Part shown: piece after piece, positions 26,725 to 37,600 of the stretch
Layout: the number at the start of each line of letters is the position of its first letter
Position numbering within the stretch: the stretch's first letter is position 1
DNA from: Priestia taiwanensis
Lineage (GTDB): Bacteria; Bacillota; Bacilli; Bacillales; Bacillaceae_G
Assembly: GCF_014638355.1 (NCBI RefSeq)
Contig: NZ_BMFK01000001.1
Span: forward strand, 573,160 to 637,159
DNA length: 64,000 nucleotides
Reading direction: 5' to 3'
The notes under the pieces: generated by a model
Seen by the model: only the letters and a program-made list of their open reading frames with translations
What the model was told of the DNA's origin: nothing
Databases searched by the model: none
Program-made: the position numbers and the translations under genes

Positions 26725-27141
26725 ATGGATAATCGAATTGGCCGGTTGGCGATGTTACTCTTACTTGAAGAAGGAGAACGTCCATTACCAGAAGGTTGGT
26801 CATACTGCATCGGCAAAGTTGGTGCAATGGATGAACAGAAAGTTGTCGCAGCAATCGAAACAGCAGCACGAAGTAATCACATTATTCGCAGTAACGTATA
26901 TCGGGAAACACATGCTTTGTATCATGCAATTATGGAAGCGCTTCACGGTGTAACTCGTGGACATTTCCAGCTTGGAGATGTGCTCAGAACTGTTGGTCTA
27001 CGCTTTGCGATTGTACGAGGAACACCGTACAAGGAAGCGAGTGAAGGCGAGTGGATTGCAGTCGCGTTATACGGAACAATTGGTGCTCCGGTAAAAGGAT
27101 TAGAGCACGAAACGATGGGATTAGGTATTAATCACATATAA
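26725..27141 (+). CDS. hutP: Hut operon positive regulator HutP
   Basis: About 138 residues. HutP is an RNA-binding antiterminator that needs L-histidine and Mg2+ and acts on the hut leader. The family core is visible in [40 protein letters not shown] and the C-terminal [22 protein letters not shown], which is nearly identical to B. subtilis HutP. The His cluster supplies metal ligands. The second start codon was chosen because AGGTG lies further from it. The HutP target lies just downstream, before hutH. Confidence 0.95.
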   Translation: MDNRIGRLAMLLLLEEGERPLPEGWSYCIGKVGAMDEQKVVAAIETAARSNHIIRSNVYRETHALYHAIMEALHGVTRGHFQLGDVLRTVGLRFAIVRGTPYKEASEGEWIAVALYGTIGAPVKGLEHETMGLGINHI

Positions 27142-27150
27142 CAACGACCT

Positions 27151-27223
27151 ATAGACATGAGTAGAAATGAGGGGGTCTTGTACGTACACAGGGATAGGTG
27201 TGTACGTATGAGGCCTCTTTTTG
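27151..27223 (+). promoter_or_regulatory. HutP-controlled attenuator between hutP and hutH
   Basis: A run of NAG triplets (TAG, GAG, TAG and GAG at 27151-27172) overlaps the 5' side of a strong hairpin. The upper stem TACGTACAC pairs with GTGTACGTA and an outer GAGG pairs with CCTC; T-rich sequence follows. HutP binds NAG repeats in RNA when histidine is present and prevents this terminator from forming, so hutH to hutG are expressed only with inducer. Confidence 0.85.
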
Positions 27224-27261
27224 CTTATTTTTAAGGGAATAGGAGAAAAGGATGGTGCATC

Positions 27262-28770
27262 ATGGTTGTTTTAACGGGTAATGATTTAACGTTTCATGAA
27301 ATGAAGCGCATTTTATATGCAGTCGAACAAGTAACAGCAAGTGAAGAAAGCATGAAAGCTGTACTCGCATGTCGCCAAGCCGTCGAGAAGATTGTGGAAG
27401 AAGAACGAGTTGTATATGGTATTACGACTGGTTTTGGAAAGTTCAGTGATGTTGTGATTTCAAAGGAAGATACAGAAGAATTACAGTACAATTTAATCGT
27501 TTCCCATGCATGTGGTGTCGGCGAACCGTTCCCAGAAATCGTCTCACGGGCGATGATTGTCCTTCGTGCGAATACATTGTTAAAAGGATTCTCAGGGGCA
27601 CGTCCAGTTGTTGTTGACACATTAATTTCCTTAGTGAATCATCGCATTCATCCAGTCATCCCACAACAAGGTTCACTTGGTGCAAGTGGTGATTTAGCAC
27701 CGCTTTCGCATCTTGCACTTGTATTAATGGGTGAAGGAGAAGTGTTTTACAACGGAGAACGCATGCCAGCTTTACAAGCATTAACGCAAGAAGGAATTGT
27801 ACCAATTACACTACAAGCGAAAGAAGGTCTAGCACTCATTAACGGAACGCAAGCGATGACAGCGATGGGCGTTGTTGGTTATCTCGAAGCAGAAGCGTTA
27901 GCACTTCAAGCAGATTTAATTGCCGCAACGACATTGGAAGGGCTTCATGGCATTATTGATGCGTTCGATGAAGATGTACACCGAGCACGTGGGTTTGTCG
28001 AGCAAGAAGATGTCGCACGTAGAATACGAGAGTTAGTGAAAGATAGTCAGTTAGTGACGAAACAAGGAGAAATGCGCGTACAAGATGCATACTCGTTACG
28101 TTGTATCCCGCAAGTACACGGTGCATCGTGGCAAGTACTTCATTATGTACAAGAAAAATTAACAATTGAAATGAACGCAGCAACGGACAATCCACTTATT
28201 TTTGACGGTGGCAACAAAGTCATCTCGGGTGGAAACTTCCACGGACAGCCAATTGCGTTTGCAATGGATTTCTTGAAAATTGGGGTAGCCGAATTAGCGA
28301 ATATTTCGGAGCGACGCATTGAACGTATGGTTAACCCACAATTAAGTGATTTGCCACCGTTCTTAAGCGCAAAGCCAGGACTACAATCTGGCGCGATGAT
28401 TATGCAGTATGTTGCTGCAGCACTCGTTTCAGAAAATAAAACATTGGCACATCCAGCGAGTGTAGACTCAATCCCATCATCAGCGAACCAAGAAGATCAC
28501 GTAAGCATGGGAACAATCGGTTCACGCCATGCGTATCAAATTATTCAAAATGTACGTCGTGTGCTAGCAATTGAAGCGATTTGTGCCTTGCAAGCGGTCG
28601 AATATCGTGGTGTAGAGAGAATGGCAAGCGCAACAAAAACGTTTTATAAAGAAGCACGTGACATCGTACCGTCGATTAAAGGGGACCGTGTGTTCTCAGA
28701 AGATATTGAGAAGATGGCGATGTATTTGAAAGGGTATGACTATCCAATATATGAAGAGATGAAAGGATGA
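27262..28770 (+). CDS. hutH: Histidine ammonia-lyase
   Basis: A 502-residue cytoplasmic enzyme that removes ammonia from L-histidine to give urocanate. The catalytic MIO cofactor forms from Ala-Ser-Gly in [14 protein letters not shown] (about 141-143). Other family segments are [10 protein letters not shown] (Tyr of YGITTGFG) and the C-terminal [11 protein letters not shown] with the active-site Gln-Glu. Full length. It is the first structural gene after the attenuator. Its stop lies a few bases before the hutU start. Confidence 0.97.
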   Translation: MVVLTGNDLTFHEMKRILYAVEQVTASEESMKAVLACRQAVEKIVEEERVVYGITTGFGKFSDVVISKEDTEELQYNLIVSHACGVGEPFPEIVSRAMIVLRANTLLKGFSGARPVVVDTLISLVNHRIHPVIPQQGSLGASGDLAPLSHLALVLMGEGEVFYNGERMPALQALTQEGIVPITLQAKEGLALINGTQAMTAMGVVGYLEAEALALQADLIAATTLEGLHGIIDAFDEDVHRARGFVEQEDVARRIRELVKDSQLVTKQGEMRVQDAYSLRCIPQVHGASWQVLHYVQEKLTIEMNAATDNPLIFDGGNKVISGGNFHGQPIAFAMDFLKIGVAELANISERRIERMVNPQLSDLPPFLSAKPGLQSGAMIMQYVAAALVSENKTLAHPASVDSIPSSANQEDHVSMGTIGSRHAYQIIQNVRRVLAIEAICALQAVEYRGVERMASATKTFYKEARDIVPSIKGDRVFSEDIEKMAMYLKGYDYPIYEEMKG

Positions 28771-28775
28771 GGAGA

Positions 28776-30434
28776 ATGGAATTTGTGAAAACAAACATAC
28801 AAGCACCACGAGGTAATACGTTAAATACGAAAGGGTGGGTACAAGAGGCAGCTCTTCGTATGCTCATGAATAACTTAGATAACGAAGTAGCAGAGAAGCC
28901 AGAAGAGTTAGTTGTATACGGTGGTATCGGAAAAGCGGCGCGTAACTGGGAGAGCTACCATAAAATCGTCGAAACGTTGAAGACGTTAGAAAACGACGAA
29001 ACGCTTCTTGTTCAATCAGGTAAGCCAGTTGCGGTATTCAAATCACATGAGAACGCACCACGTGTCTTACTTGCGAACTCGAACTTAGTGCACAACTGGG
29101 CGAATTGGGAGCATTTCCGTGAGTTAGAACAAAAAGGCTTAATGATGTACGGCCAAATGACAGCCGGTAGCTGGATTTACATTGGCACACAAGGGATTTT
29201 ACAAGGAACGTACGAAACGTTCGCAGAAGCAGCTCGTCAATATTTCAACGATTCGTTAAAAGGTACATTAACAGTAACAGCTGGACTTGGTGGTATGGGT
29301 GGTGCACAGCCATTAGCAGTAACGATGAACGGTGGTGTTGTCATTACGATTGAAGTAGACAAAACACGCATTGAACGCCGTATTGAAACGAGATATTGCG
29401 ATGTATTAGTCGAGTCATTAGATGAGGCGTTAATGCTTGCACAAGAATATGTAGCGAAGAAAGAACCACTTGCGATTGGTTTATTAGGTAATGCCGCAGA
29501 AATTTTACCAGAAATCGTGAGCCGTGGTATTAAAGTAGACTTAGTAACAGACCAAACATCAGCGCACGATGTATTAAATGGCTATGTACCAGTTGGCTAT
29601 TCAATGGGAGAAGCGGACGTATTACGTAAAGAAAATCCAGACCTTTATATCGAAAAAGCAAAACAAAGTATCGTGACACACGTAGAAGCGATGCTGGCCT
29701 TGCAAAAACAAGGTTCAATCGTCTTTGATTACGGCAACAATATTCGCCAAGTGGCACACGATGAAGGCGTACAAGATGCCTTTAATTTCCCTGGCTTCGT
29801 ACCGGCGTTCATTCGTCCACAATTTTGCGAAGGAAAAGGTCCGTTCCGGTGGGTGGCGTTATCTGGAAATCCGGAGGATATTTATAAAACAGACGAAGTG
29901 ATTTTACGTGAATTTGCGGATAACAAACATTTATGTAATTGGATTAAGATGGCACGTGAGAAAGTGGCGTTCCAAGGCTTACCGTCACGTATTTGTTGGT
30001 TAGGATATGGTGAGCGTGCGAAGTTCGGTCGTATCATTAATGAAATGGTTGCAAAAGGGGAATTGTCAGCACCAATCGTTATCGGTCGCGATCATTTAGA
30101 CTGCGGTTCTGTCGCATCACCAAATCGTGAAACAGAAAGCATGAAAGACGGTAGTGACGCAGTAGCAGACTGGCCAATTTTGAATGCGCTGATTAATAGT
30201 GTGAACGGCGCAAGTTGGGTAAGTGTACATCATGGTGGTGGTGTTGGTATGGGTTATTCGCTTCATGCTGGAATGGTTATCGTTGCAGATGGTACAGAAG
30301 AAGCTGCGAAACGATTGGAGCGCGTATTAACGTCAGACCCTGGTATGGGCGTTGTTCGTCACGTTGATGCAGGATACGATTTGGCAATCCAAACAGCGAA
30401 AGAAAAAGGCGTAAACATTCCGATGATGGATTAA
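28776..30434 (+). CDS. hutU: Urocanate hydratase
   Basis: A 552-residue NAD+-dependent enzyme that hydrates urocanate to imidazolone propionate. Segments such as [37 protein letters not shown] and [18 protein letters not shown] (NAD-binding glycine-rich region) are family-typical. The YGNNIRQ and [11 protein letters not shown] motifs are also present. The start was set at the second ATG because GGATGAGGAG sits right before it; the earlier one overlaps hutH. Length equals that of the usual Bacillus enzyme. Confidence 0.96.
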   Translation: MEFVKTNIQAPRGNTLNTKGWVQEAALRMLMNNLDNEVAEKPEELVVYGGIGKAARNWESYHKIVETLKTLENDETLLVQSGKPVAVFKSHENAPRVLLANSNLVHNWANWEHFRELEQKGLMMYGQMTAGSWIYIGTQGILQGTYETFAEAARQYFNDSLKGTLTVTAGLGGMGGAQPLAVTMNGGVVITIEVDKTRIERRIETRYCDVLVESLDEALMLAQEYVAKKEPLAIGLLGNAAEILPEIVSRGIKVDLVTDQTSAHDVLNGYVPVGYSMGEADVLRKENPDLYIEKAKQSIVTHVEAMLALQKQGSIVFDYGNNIRQVAHDEGVQDAFNFPGFVPAFIRPQFCEGKGPFRWVALSGNPEDIYKTDEVILREFADNKHLCNWIKMAREKVAFQGLPSRICWLGYGERAKFGRIINEMVAKGELSAPIVIGRDHLDCGSVASPNRETESMKDGSDAVADWPILNALINSVNGASWVSVHHGGGVGMGYSLHAGMVIVADGTEEAAKRLERVLTSDPGMGVVRHVDAGYDLAIQTAKEKGVNIPMMD

Positions 30435-30446
30435 ATATGTACGTAG

Positions 30447-32688
<2,242 letters not shown>

Positions 32689-32737
32689 AGATATTTTGTA
32701 TAAAGACTTTTAGTAGAAAAAGAAGGGAGTCTTTCTA

Positions 32738-33295
32738 TTGAAGCAAGCATTACTAGTTATTGATGCACAGCAAGAATTAATTGAGGGAAATCATGAACAG
32801 AAGAGTGTTTTTCGGAAGGAAGTATTACTCAACAACATTAATGTAGCCATTAAGAAGGCATTGGCGGCACAAGCTCTTATTGTGCTTGTAAGAGACAAAG
32901 ATATCGCTAGTGGTGAAGGTCCAGGATTTCATATACACGAAGCAATAAACGTCCCAGCTACCGCAACAATAGTAGATAAATTGGCGACAAATTCATTTTA
33001 CGGAACATCATTAATGGATGTGCTAAAAGAAAATGAGATTAAACATCTCGTTATTATGGGATGTAAAACGGAGCATTGTATTGATACAGCGGTGAGAACT
33101 GCAACGGTAAATCATTTCGATGTTACGTTAGTAAAAGACGGTCACTCTACGACTGATTCTACTAATCTATCAGCAGAACAAATAATCGCACATCATAATG
33201 AAGTACTTCATGGCCATTATAATGTTGATAATTTTTCTATGGTACGTGCTGTGGAAGAAGATTTATTCGAGCCGACTCATGATACGTATCGGTAA
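32738..33295 (+). CDS. Isochorismatase-family cysteine hydrolase
   Basis: A 185-residue enzyme with the Asp-Lys-Cys triad D9, K81 and C114 (LLVIDAQQEL, VDKLATNSFYGT, GCKTEHCIDTAVRTA). The TTG start follows AAGAAGGGAG. This group includes nicotinamidases and amidases of small amides; the true substrate is unknown. A terminator follows. It may read through from hut because only 49 bases separate it from hutG, and no hairpin is visible between them. Confidence 0.85.
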   Translation: MKQALLVIDAQQELIEGNHEQKSVFRKEVLLNNINVAIKKALAAQALIVLVRDKDIASGEGPGFHIHEAINVPATATIVDKLATNSFYGTSLMDVLKENEIKHLVIMGCKTEHCIDTAVRTATVNHFDVTLVKDGHSTTDSTNLSAEQIIAHHNEVLHGHYNVDNFSMVRAVEEDLFEPTHDTYR

Positions 33296-33353
33296 AATCA
33301 ATTCTAGAAGAAGTGTATGCGAAGAAAATGTCTTAAAGCACTTAAATGTAGTG

Positions 33354-33381
33354 GAGGACTTCACCATATGAAGTCCTCATT
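33354..33381. terminator. Shared terminator of convergent genes
   Basis: GAGGACTTC pairs with GAAGTCCTC around an ACCATAT loop. It overlaps the stop of the minus-strand neighbour. Confidence 0.7.
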
Positions 33382-33697
33382 TCACTTTCTTTTTAAATCT
33401 ATTTCCTGTATTAGGATAAACGAATGTGAAAATAAGTAGAATTGCAAATAGGATAATCGCAATAATTAATAATAGTTGGTTCTCTAACATTTGACTTATT
33501 GCAAATAATACGATGTTAAAACTAATACCGTACATGATTTTCCCCATGAATTTGCACAATGCAACTTCATCATATTGAGCTTTTTCCTCGTCAGACATTG
33601 TATTATACCCTGCAAGTAGGAATGCTCCTTTTCCTCGAGAAAGTATGATAGCGAAAATCAAGAATGGTATGGCAATAATAAGAACAGCTGCTTCCAA
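33377..33697 (-). CDS. DUF3784-type membrane protein
   Basis: A 106-residue protein with three hydrophobic segments (about 3-19, 53-70 and 74-92). The segment GYNTMSDEEKAQYDEVALCKFMG (about 30-52, middle part quoted only) is typical of DUF3784. It starts with MEAAVLIIAIP and has a basic C-terminus. The function is unknown. Convergent to the isochorismatase-like gene. Confidence 0.75.
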   Translation of the reverse strand: MEAAVLIIAIPFLIFAIILSRGKGAFLLAGYNTMSDEEKAQYDEVALCKFMGKIMYGISFNIVLFAISQMLENQLLLIIAIILFAILLIFTFVYPNTGNRFKKKVK

Positions 33698-33923
33698 ACG
33701 AATCCCACCTTTTCTATAAAGCTATTAATATGTAGTTATTCTTTATTCTTTATTCATTAGCAATTCGGCTAATGGGAGTAGTAATCTTATCTTATTTTAT
33801 CATCGTTATTTTATGCTGTACAAGAAAAGCAACCAGTATAGTGGAATGTTGAGGAAGTGTAACTACCCATTGACACCACTAAAACAAATATATTAGAATA
33901 TCAGTAAGACGAAAGGTTTAAAG

Positions 33924-33937
33924 GTTTAAACGTTTGA
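33924..33937 (+). promoter_or_regulatory. Candidate ArsR operator at the regulator promoter
   Basis: GTTTAAACGTTTGA lies about 30 bases before the ArsR start; GGTTTAAA also lies just upstream. It shares the TTTAAACGTTT core with the element in front of the aldehyde dehydrogenase gene. Confidence 0.55.
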
Positions 33938-33965
33938 TTTCGAATGAATTAAGGTAGGTTAGATT

Positions 33966-34268
33966 ATGGGACAGCAGGCGTTAAGTCAATTTCGTGCATG
34001 TATTCCAGTTTTTCAGTTGTTATGTGATCCAAATCGTCAAGATATTATCCTTTTACTTAGTAAAAATAGTGCGCTAACGGTGAATGAGATAACAGCGCAA
34101 TCGAGCTTATCTCGTCCGGCAATTTCGCACCATTTGAAGTTATTAAGAGAACAAGGGTTAGTAACAGTAGACAAACGTGGTACAGAGCGATATTATTCAT
34201 TATCATTAGGCGATGCAGTAGAATCGTGGAAAAAGTTAATAGCTTTAATTGAAGATGAATGCCTTTAG
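33966..34268 (+). CDS. ArsR-family winged-helix repressor
   Basis: A 100-residue DNA-binding protein. A helix-turn-helix is clear at VNEITAQSSLSRPAISHHLKLLREQGLV (about 39-66, given here in part), followed by the winged beta hairpin VTVDKRGTERYYSLS. No Cys metal-sensing motif is present apart from two isolated Cys (RACIPVFQLLCD), so the inducer may not be a metal; redox or thiol sensing is possible. Matching palindromes lie before it and before the aldehyde dehydrogenase, suggesting autoregulation and control of that gene. Confidence 0.85.
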   Translation: MGQQALSQFRACIPVFQLLCDPNRQDIILLLSKNSALTVNEITAQSSLSRPAISHHLKLLREQGLVTVDKRGTERYYSLSLGDAVESWKKLIALIEDECL

Positions 34269-34294
34269 AGGAATCTAAAGGTCTTTATATCCCC

Positions 34295-34322
34295 TTAAAC
34301 GTTTAAATGATTAAACATTTAA
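34295..34322 (+). promoter_or_regulatory. Double palindromic operator before the aldehyde dehydrogenase
   Basis: TTAAACGTTTAA (34295-34306) is a perfect 12-bp palindrome. A close copy, TTAAACATTTAA, begins 16 bases later (34311-34322). Two adjacent sites sharing the core seen before the ArsR gene suggest a cooperative repressor binding region. Confidence 0.65.
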
Positions 34323-34377
34323 AAATAATGAACTTTTAATGTAGTAGAACAACATATAGGAGAAGGGGTATCAAACA

Positions 34378-35772
34378 ATGAAACAAATCGAACAAGTAAA
34401 TGTAGAACAAATGTTGCAAGAGCATAAGCAATTCTTCCAGCAAGGTACAACAAGTACGCCAGAATTTCGTCTAGAACAACTAAGAAAGTTAAAAGAGGGA
34501 ATCGAGCGCTACGAAACTAGACTAACAAAAGCTTTGCAACAAGATTTAGGAAAAGGTGAGTTTGAAACATATTTAACAGAGACAGGTTTCGTGTTAGATA
34601 GCATTAGTAAGACAATGAAGAACGTCAAGAAATGGATGAAGCCACAAAAAGTAAGTACTCCTCTCACTCTATGGCCATCTAAAAGCCGTATTATAAAAGA
34701 ACCTTACGGGACAGTATTAATTATTGGGCCATATAATTATCCGTTTAACTTAGTAATTGAGCCCCTAATTGGTGCAATTGCCGCTGGAAACTGCGCTGTA
34801 CTGAAACCTTCGGAACATACACCAAATGTAACAGCTGTCCTTCGTGACATGATTAGCGAAATCTTTGACGAGAGGTATGTTCGCGTTGTGGAAGGGGAAA
34901 AAGAAACGACGTCAGCACTATTAAATGCACCTTTTGATTACATTTTCTTCACAGGAAGTGTACAAGTAGGGAAAATCGTTATGGAAGCAGCTGCGAAAAA
35001 TTTAGTTCCAGTAACACTAGAACTTGGTGGGAAGAGCCCAGTTATTGTTGACCGAACAGCTAACCTGGATGTTGCGGCGAAGCGTGTTGTGTGGGGCAAG
35101 TTCTTAAATACTGGTCAGACGTGTGTAGCACCAGACTATCTTCTTGTACACTCGGAAATAAAAGCAGCATTCATTGCCAAAATGAAAGAAGTAATTGTTA
35201 GCTATTACGGTGAAAATGCGATGCACAGTAAAGATTACGGTCGCATTGTGAATGAACGTCACTTTGATCGATTAGTTGGAATTATTGAGACAGACAAAGA
35301 GAATGTTATCTTCGGTGGGAACTCTGTAAAAGAGGAACTATATATCGAGCCAACATTACTAGAAGCAAAATCTTGGTCAGACGCAGCAATGTTAGATGAA
35401 ATCTTCGGACCAATTTTACCAATTATGGAGTACAACGAGTTAGAAACAGCCATTCAAACAATTAATGCAAGACCGAAGCCGTTAGCGTTATACGTATTCA
35501 CAGAAGACGAAAGCTGCGAAAAAGAAGTATTAAGTAGAGTTTCATTCGGTGGAGGTTGTGTGAATGATACCATTTTACACCTTGCGAATCCTAACTTACC
35601 ATTCGGCGGAGTGGGGAATTCTGGAATAGGAGCGTACCACGGTAAGTATAGTTTTGATTTATTCTCACATGCCAAGAGTATCGCAAAGAAAACGACGAAA
35701 ATTGATTTAAATGTTCTATTCCCTCCTTATGATGATAAGAAGTTGAATATGCTGAAGAAAATGTTGAAATAA
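34378..35772 (+). CDS. Aldehyde dehydrogenase (class 3/YwdH-like)
   Basis: A 464-residue NAD(P)-dependent enzyme. The catalytic Cys is in LNTGQTCVAPDY (about C248) and the base Glu in LELGGKSPVIVD (about 215). The cofactor site FFTGSVQVGK is complete. Short N- and C-termini and PYNYPFNLVIEPLIGAIAAGN place it in the fatty-aldehyde/class 3 group such as YwdH and AldH. It stands after ArsR operator repeats and ends in a terminator, so it is likely induced by an aldehyde or other electrophile. Confidence 0.9.
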   Translation: MKQIEQVNVEQMLQEHKQFFQQGTTSTPEFRLEQLRKLKEGIERYETRLTKALQQDLGKGEFETYLTETGFVLDSISKTMKNVKKWMKPQKVSTPLTLWPSKSRIIKEPYGTVLIIGPYNYPFNLVIEPLIGAIAAGNCAVLKPSEHTPNVTAVLRDMISEIFDERYVRVVEGEKETTSALLNAPFDYIFFTGSVQVGKIVMEAAAKNLVPVTLELGGKSPVIVDRTANLDVAAKRVVWGKFLNTGQTCVAPDYLLVHSEIKAAFIAKMKEVIVSYYGENAMHSKDYGRIVNERHFDRLVGIIETDKENVIFGGNSVKEELYIEPTLLEAKSWSDAAMLDEIFGPILPIMEYNELETAIQTINARPKPLALYVFTEDESCEKEVLSRVSFGGGCVNDTILHLANPNLPFGGVGNSGIGAYHGKYSFDLFSHAKSIAKKTTKIDLNVLFPPYDDKKLNMLKKMLK

Positions 35773-35778
35773 GATATG

Positions 35779-35812
35779 AAAGAGGACAATAGCGAATATT
35801 GTCCTCTTTTTT
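35779..35812 (+). terminator. Terminator after the aldehyde dehydrogenase
   Basis: AGAGGACAATA pairs with TATTGTCCTCT around a short loop, followed by a T tract. Confidence 0.85.
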
Positions 35813-35927
35813 CTGTGTAAATAGTATTCTATATTTCTCTTCATTCAACCACTAGTTGATAGGTTTTCTAAAAACAGTGTGCTATCCTAATGGAAAGTAT
35901 CACCAACAAGGAAGAGGAGTGGATAAG

Positions 35928-36929
35928 ATGTTAAATGTAAGATTAGTAGGTTCGTATATTTCAAAGCTTCGCAAGGAAAAAGGTTTAACGCAAAATGATT
36001 TGGCAAATGAACTGAATGTAAGTCATCAAGCAGTATCGAAATGGGAGCGCGGTGAATCATTGCCTGATATGGGGACGTTGCTTGCATTAGCTTCTTTCTT
36101 TGAGGTGACAACGGATAGTATTTTAAGTGGTGGGAAGAAGAGTGAGAAGCGATTAGAACGTTTTATGGAAGAAGTGCACAACAAACAAGAAGAGGTAGCT
36201 GCAACGTACATCAATGAAGGTAGTATCAAAATCGATGAGTTATTAGAAATAGCCCCACTTATGGAAGAAAAATCATTCAGTACGTTAGTGAAAGTGTTGG
36301 AAGACACCACGTACAAGGTAGACGATTTAGTACAGTTTGCTCCGTTTATTGATGAAGATGCGCTAGTGAATTTGTTGCAGAAAGTAAAGATAGAAGAGGT
36401 AACGGATAAACAATTATCACATTTAGCTCCGTTTATACAGGAAGAATCTTTTTATACAATTATGAGTAAAAGAAGAGGAAAAGCATTGGATTTCTCTACT
36501 ATAAAAGATATTGTTGAAATGATGAGAATAGCGCCTTTTTATTGGGAAGACTTAGAGAAACATGTAATGAATATGCCGGTAGAAAACATACAGTGGAATG
36601 AATTGCTCCAGCTAGCACCTTTTATGGAGGAGCGTGTATTGTTGAAAAGGGCGAAAGAGATGAATGAGGGAGTACTAACAATTCAGCAACTAGCTAACAT
36701 AGCTCCATTTATAGGAGATCTTCTTGAAGAATATATCAACATAAATGTTCACACGTTAACGGTGGAAGAGTTGATGAGTTTAGCACCTTTTCTAGATTCG
36801 CAAATAATTGAAAAGTTACTAGAGAAAATAGATTTCCCTTCTATTGAGCACCATCACATTGGTTTCCTAGCTAATTTTCTTGAAGAAGATATGGTGAAAA
36901 AACTATTAACAAAGATAAATATTAACTAA
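35928..36929 (+). CDS. XRE-family regulator with repeated APF(M/I)-type C-terminal units
   Basis: About 333 residues. The N-terminal 65 form an XRE helix-turn-helix (GSYISKLRKEKGLTQNDLA, then VSHQAVSKWERGESLPDMGTL). After a short linker come about seven copies of a 30-residue unit built around L/IAPFM/IEE. They include EIAPLMEEKS, QFAPFIDEDA, HLAPFIQEES, QLAPFMEERV, NIAPFIGDLL and SLAPFLDSQI. The units are probably helical and form a solenoid that could bind a ligand or partner protein. The ATG is behind GGAAGAGGAG. It ends 169 bases before the first RiPP precursor, on the same strand, so it may control the cluster, but that is inference. Confidence 0.8.
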   Translation: MLNVRLVGSYISKLRKEKGLTQNDLANELNVSHQAVSKWERGESLPDMGTLLALASFFEVTTDSILSGGKKSEKRLERFMEEVHNKQEEVAATYINEGSIKIDELLEIAPLMEEKSFSTLVKVLEDTTYKVDDLVQFAPFIDEDALVNLLQKVKIEEVTDKQLSHLAPFIQEESFYTIMSKRRGKALDFSTIKDIVEMMRIAPFYWEDLEKHVMNMPVENIQWNELLQLAPFMEERVLLKRAKEMNEGVLTIQQLANIAPFIGDLLEEYININVHTLTVEELMSLAPFLDSQIIEKLLEKIDFPSIEHHHIGFLANFLEEDMVKKLLTKININ

Positions 36930-37013
36930 CTAAATATTCCTAGTATCGACAATATTTTTGTAGAATATCTCGAAAATAGTCGATTGAAAGTTTGGAATAT
37001 TCAGAAATTTATA

Positions 37014-37042
37014 TTTACAATGAAAAAACGACATGATAAATT
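37014..37042 (+). promoter_or_regulatory. Candidate promoter of the RiPP cluster
   Basis: TTTACA (37014-37019) and TAAATT (37037-37042) are spaced 17 bases and a TG lies just upstream of the -10. It is 57 bases before the first precursor start. Confidence 0.5.
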
Positions 37043-37098
37043 AATAGTGATAGAACTTCTGGAGTCTATAACTATCAATTTAAATGGGGGTGTTGTGG

Positions 37099-37224
37099 AT
37101 GGAAAAAAAGAATGAATTTGTTGTAGAGCTTGAAGTGTATGAAGTGTCTTCTTCAACAGTATTAGAGTCAATGGGTGCGTCTAACGGACATAACTCTTGT
37201 TCATCAGTAATTCAAGAAAAATAA
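37099..37224 (+). CDS. RiPP precursor peptide, copy 1
   Basis: A 41-residue peptide behind GGGGGTG. The leader (residues 1-27) is acidic and starts MEKKNEFVVELEVYEV. It ends VLESMGA, as thiopeptide leaders do (for example the MGA before Ser1 in thiocillin-type precursors). The presumed core is SNGHNSCSSVIQEK (28-41). It has one Cys, suited for a single thiazole, and Ser1, Ser6, Ser8 and Ser9, suited for dehydration. Ser6-Cys7 recalls the Ser-Cys pair that forms the pyridine and its attached thiazole in thiopeptides. It lies at the head of a gene set for azole formation and dehydration. Confidence 0.85.
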   Translation: MEKKNEFVVELEVYEVSSSTVLESMGASNGHNSCSSVIQEK

Positions 37225-37294
37225 TAGACTATTTAACTGTACTTAGTTTATAGGATAACTGGAACATAGTTATAAGTAGGTAGGACTTATTTAC

Positions 37295-37312
37295 ATACTT
37301 CATATGAAGTAT
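37295..37312. repeat. Perfect 18-bp palindrome between the precursors
   Basis: ATACTTCATATGAAGTAT is symmetric over its full length. It has no loop, so it suits a dimeric protein-binding site better than a terminator. A weak TTGAAA promoter element follows about 7 bases later, so it may be an operator for the second precursor. Confidence 0.5.
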
Positions 37313-37409
37313 TCGTATGTTGAAATGATAAATAAAGTTACGTGTAGACAAGTCATGATCATTAGAATCTCTAGAAGCTATCAAACTAATCTAACTGGGG
37401 GTATATAAA

Positions 37410-37535
37410 ATGGAAAAAAAGAATGAGTTTGTTGTAGAACTTGAAGTGTATGAAGTATCTTCTTCGACGGTATTAGAGTCAATGGGTGCATCTAACGGAC
37501 ATAATTCTTGTTCGTCAGTAATTCAAGAAAAATAA
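37410..37535 (+). CDS. RiPP precursor peptide, copy 2 (identical product)
   Basis: This gene encodes exactly the same 41 residues as copy 1. The two genes differ at eight positions, all silent third-codon bases. The upstream regions are related (a GGGGGT ribosome site and a similar AT-rich leader), so the repeat unit includes non-coding DNA. Identity of protein with drift of DNA implies strong selection on leader and core. The copies supply more substrate for the enzymes encoded after the hairpin. Confidence 0.85.
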   Translation: MEKKNEFVVELEVYEVSSSTVLESMGASNGHNSCSSVIQEK

Positions 37536-37548
37536 TAAAGTAATTTGT

Positions 37549-37587
37549 GATTGCTCAGTTTATAAGATGAACTGAGCAATCTTTATA
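37549..37587 (+). terminator. Leaky terminator/attenuator before the enzyme genes
   Basis: A perfect 12-bp stem (GATTGCTCAGTT / AACTGAGCAATC) with a 9-base loop is followed by TTTATAG. The weak T tract suggests partial termination. That would give high precursor and lower enzyme transcript, as in many peptide-antibiotic operons. Confidence 0.7.
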
Positions 37588-37600
37588 GTTGGACATATTT

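Noticed and set aside
34295-34322. Transposon ends
   Set aside because: The palindromes are short, adjacent and shared with the regulator promoter, so an operator is a better reading; no transposase or target duplication is present.
37225-37409. Possible third precursor copy between the two peptide genes
   Set aside because: The spacer contains no start followed by the leader motif; only related non-coding sequence and the palindrome are present.
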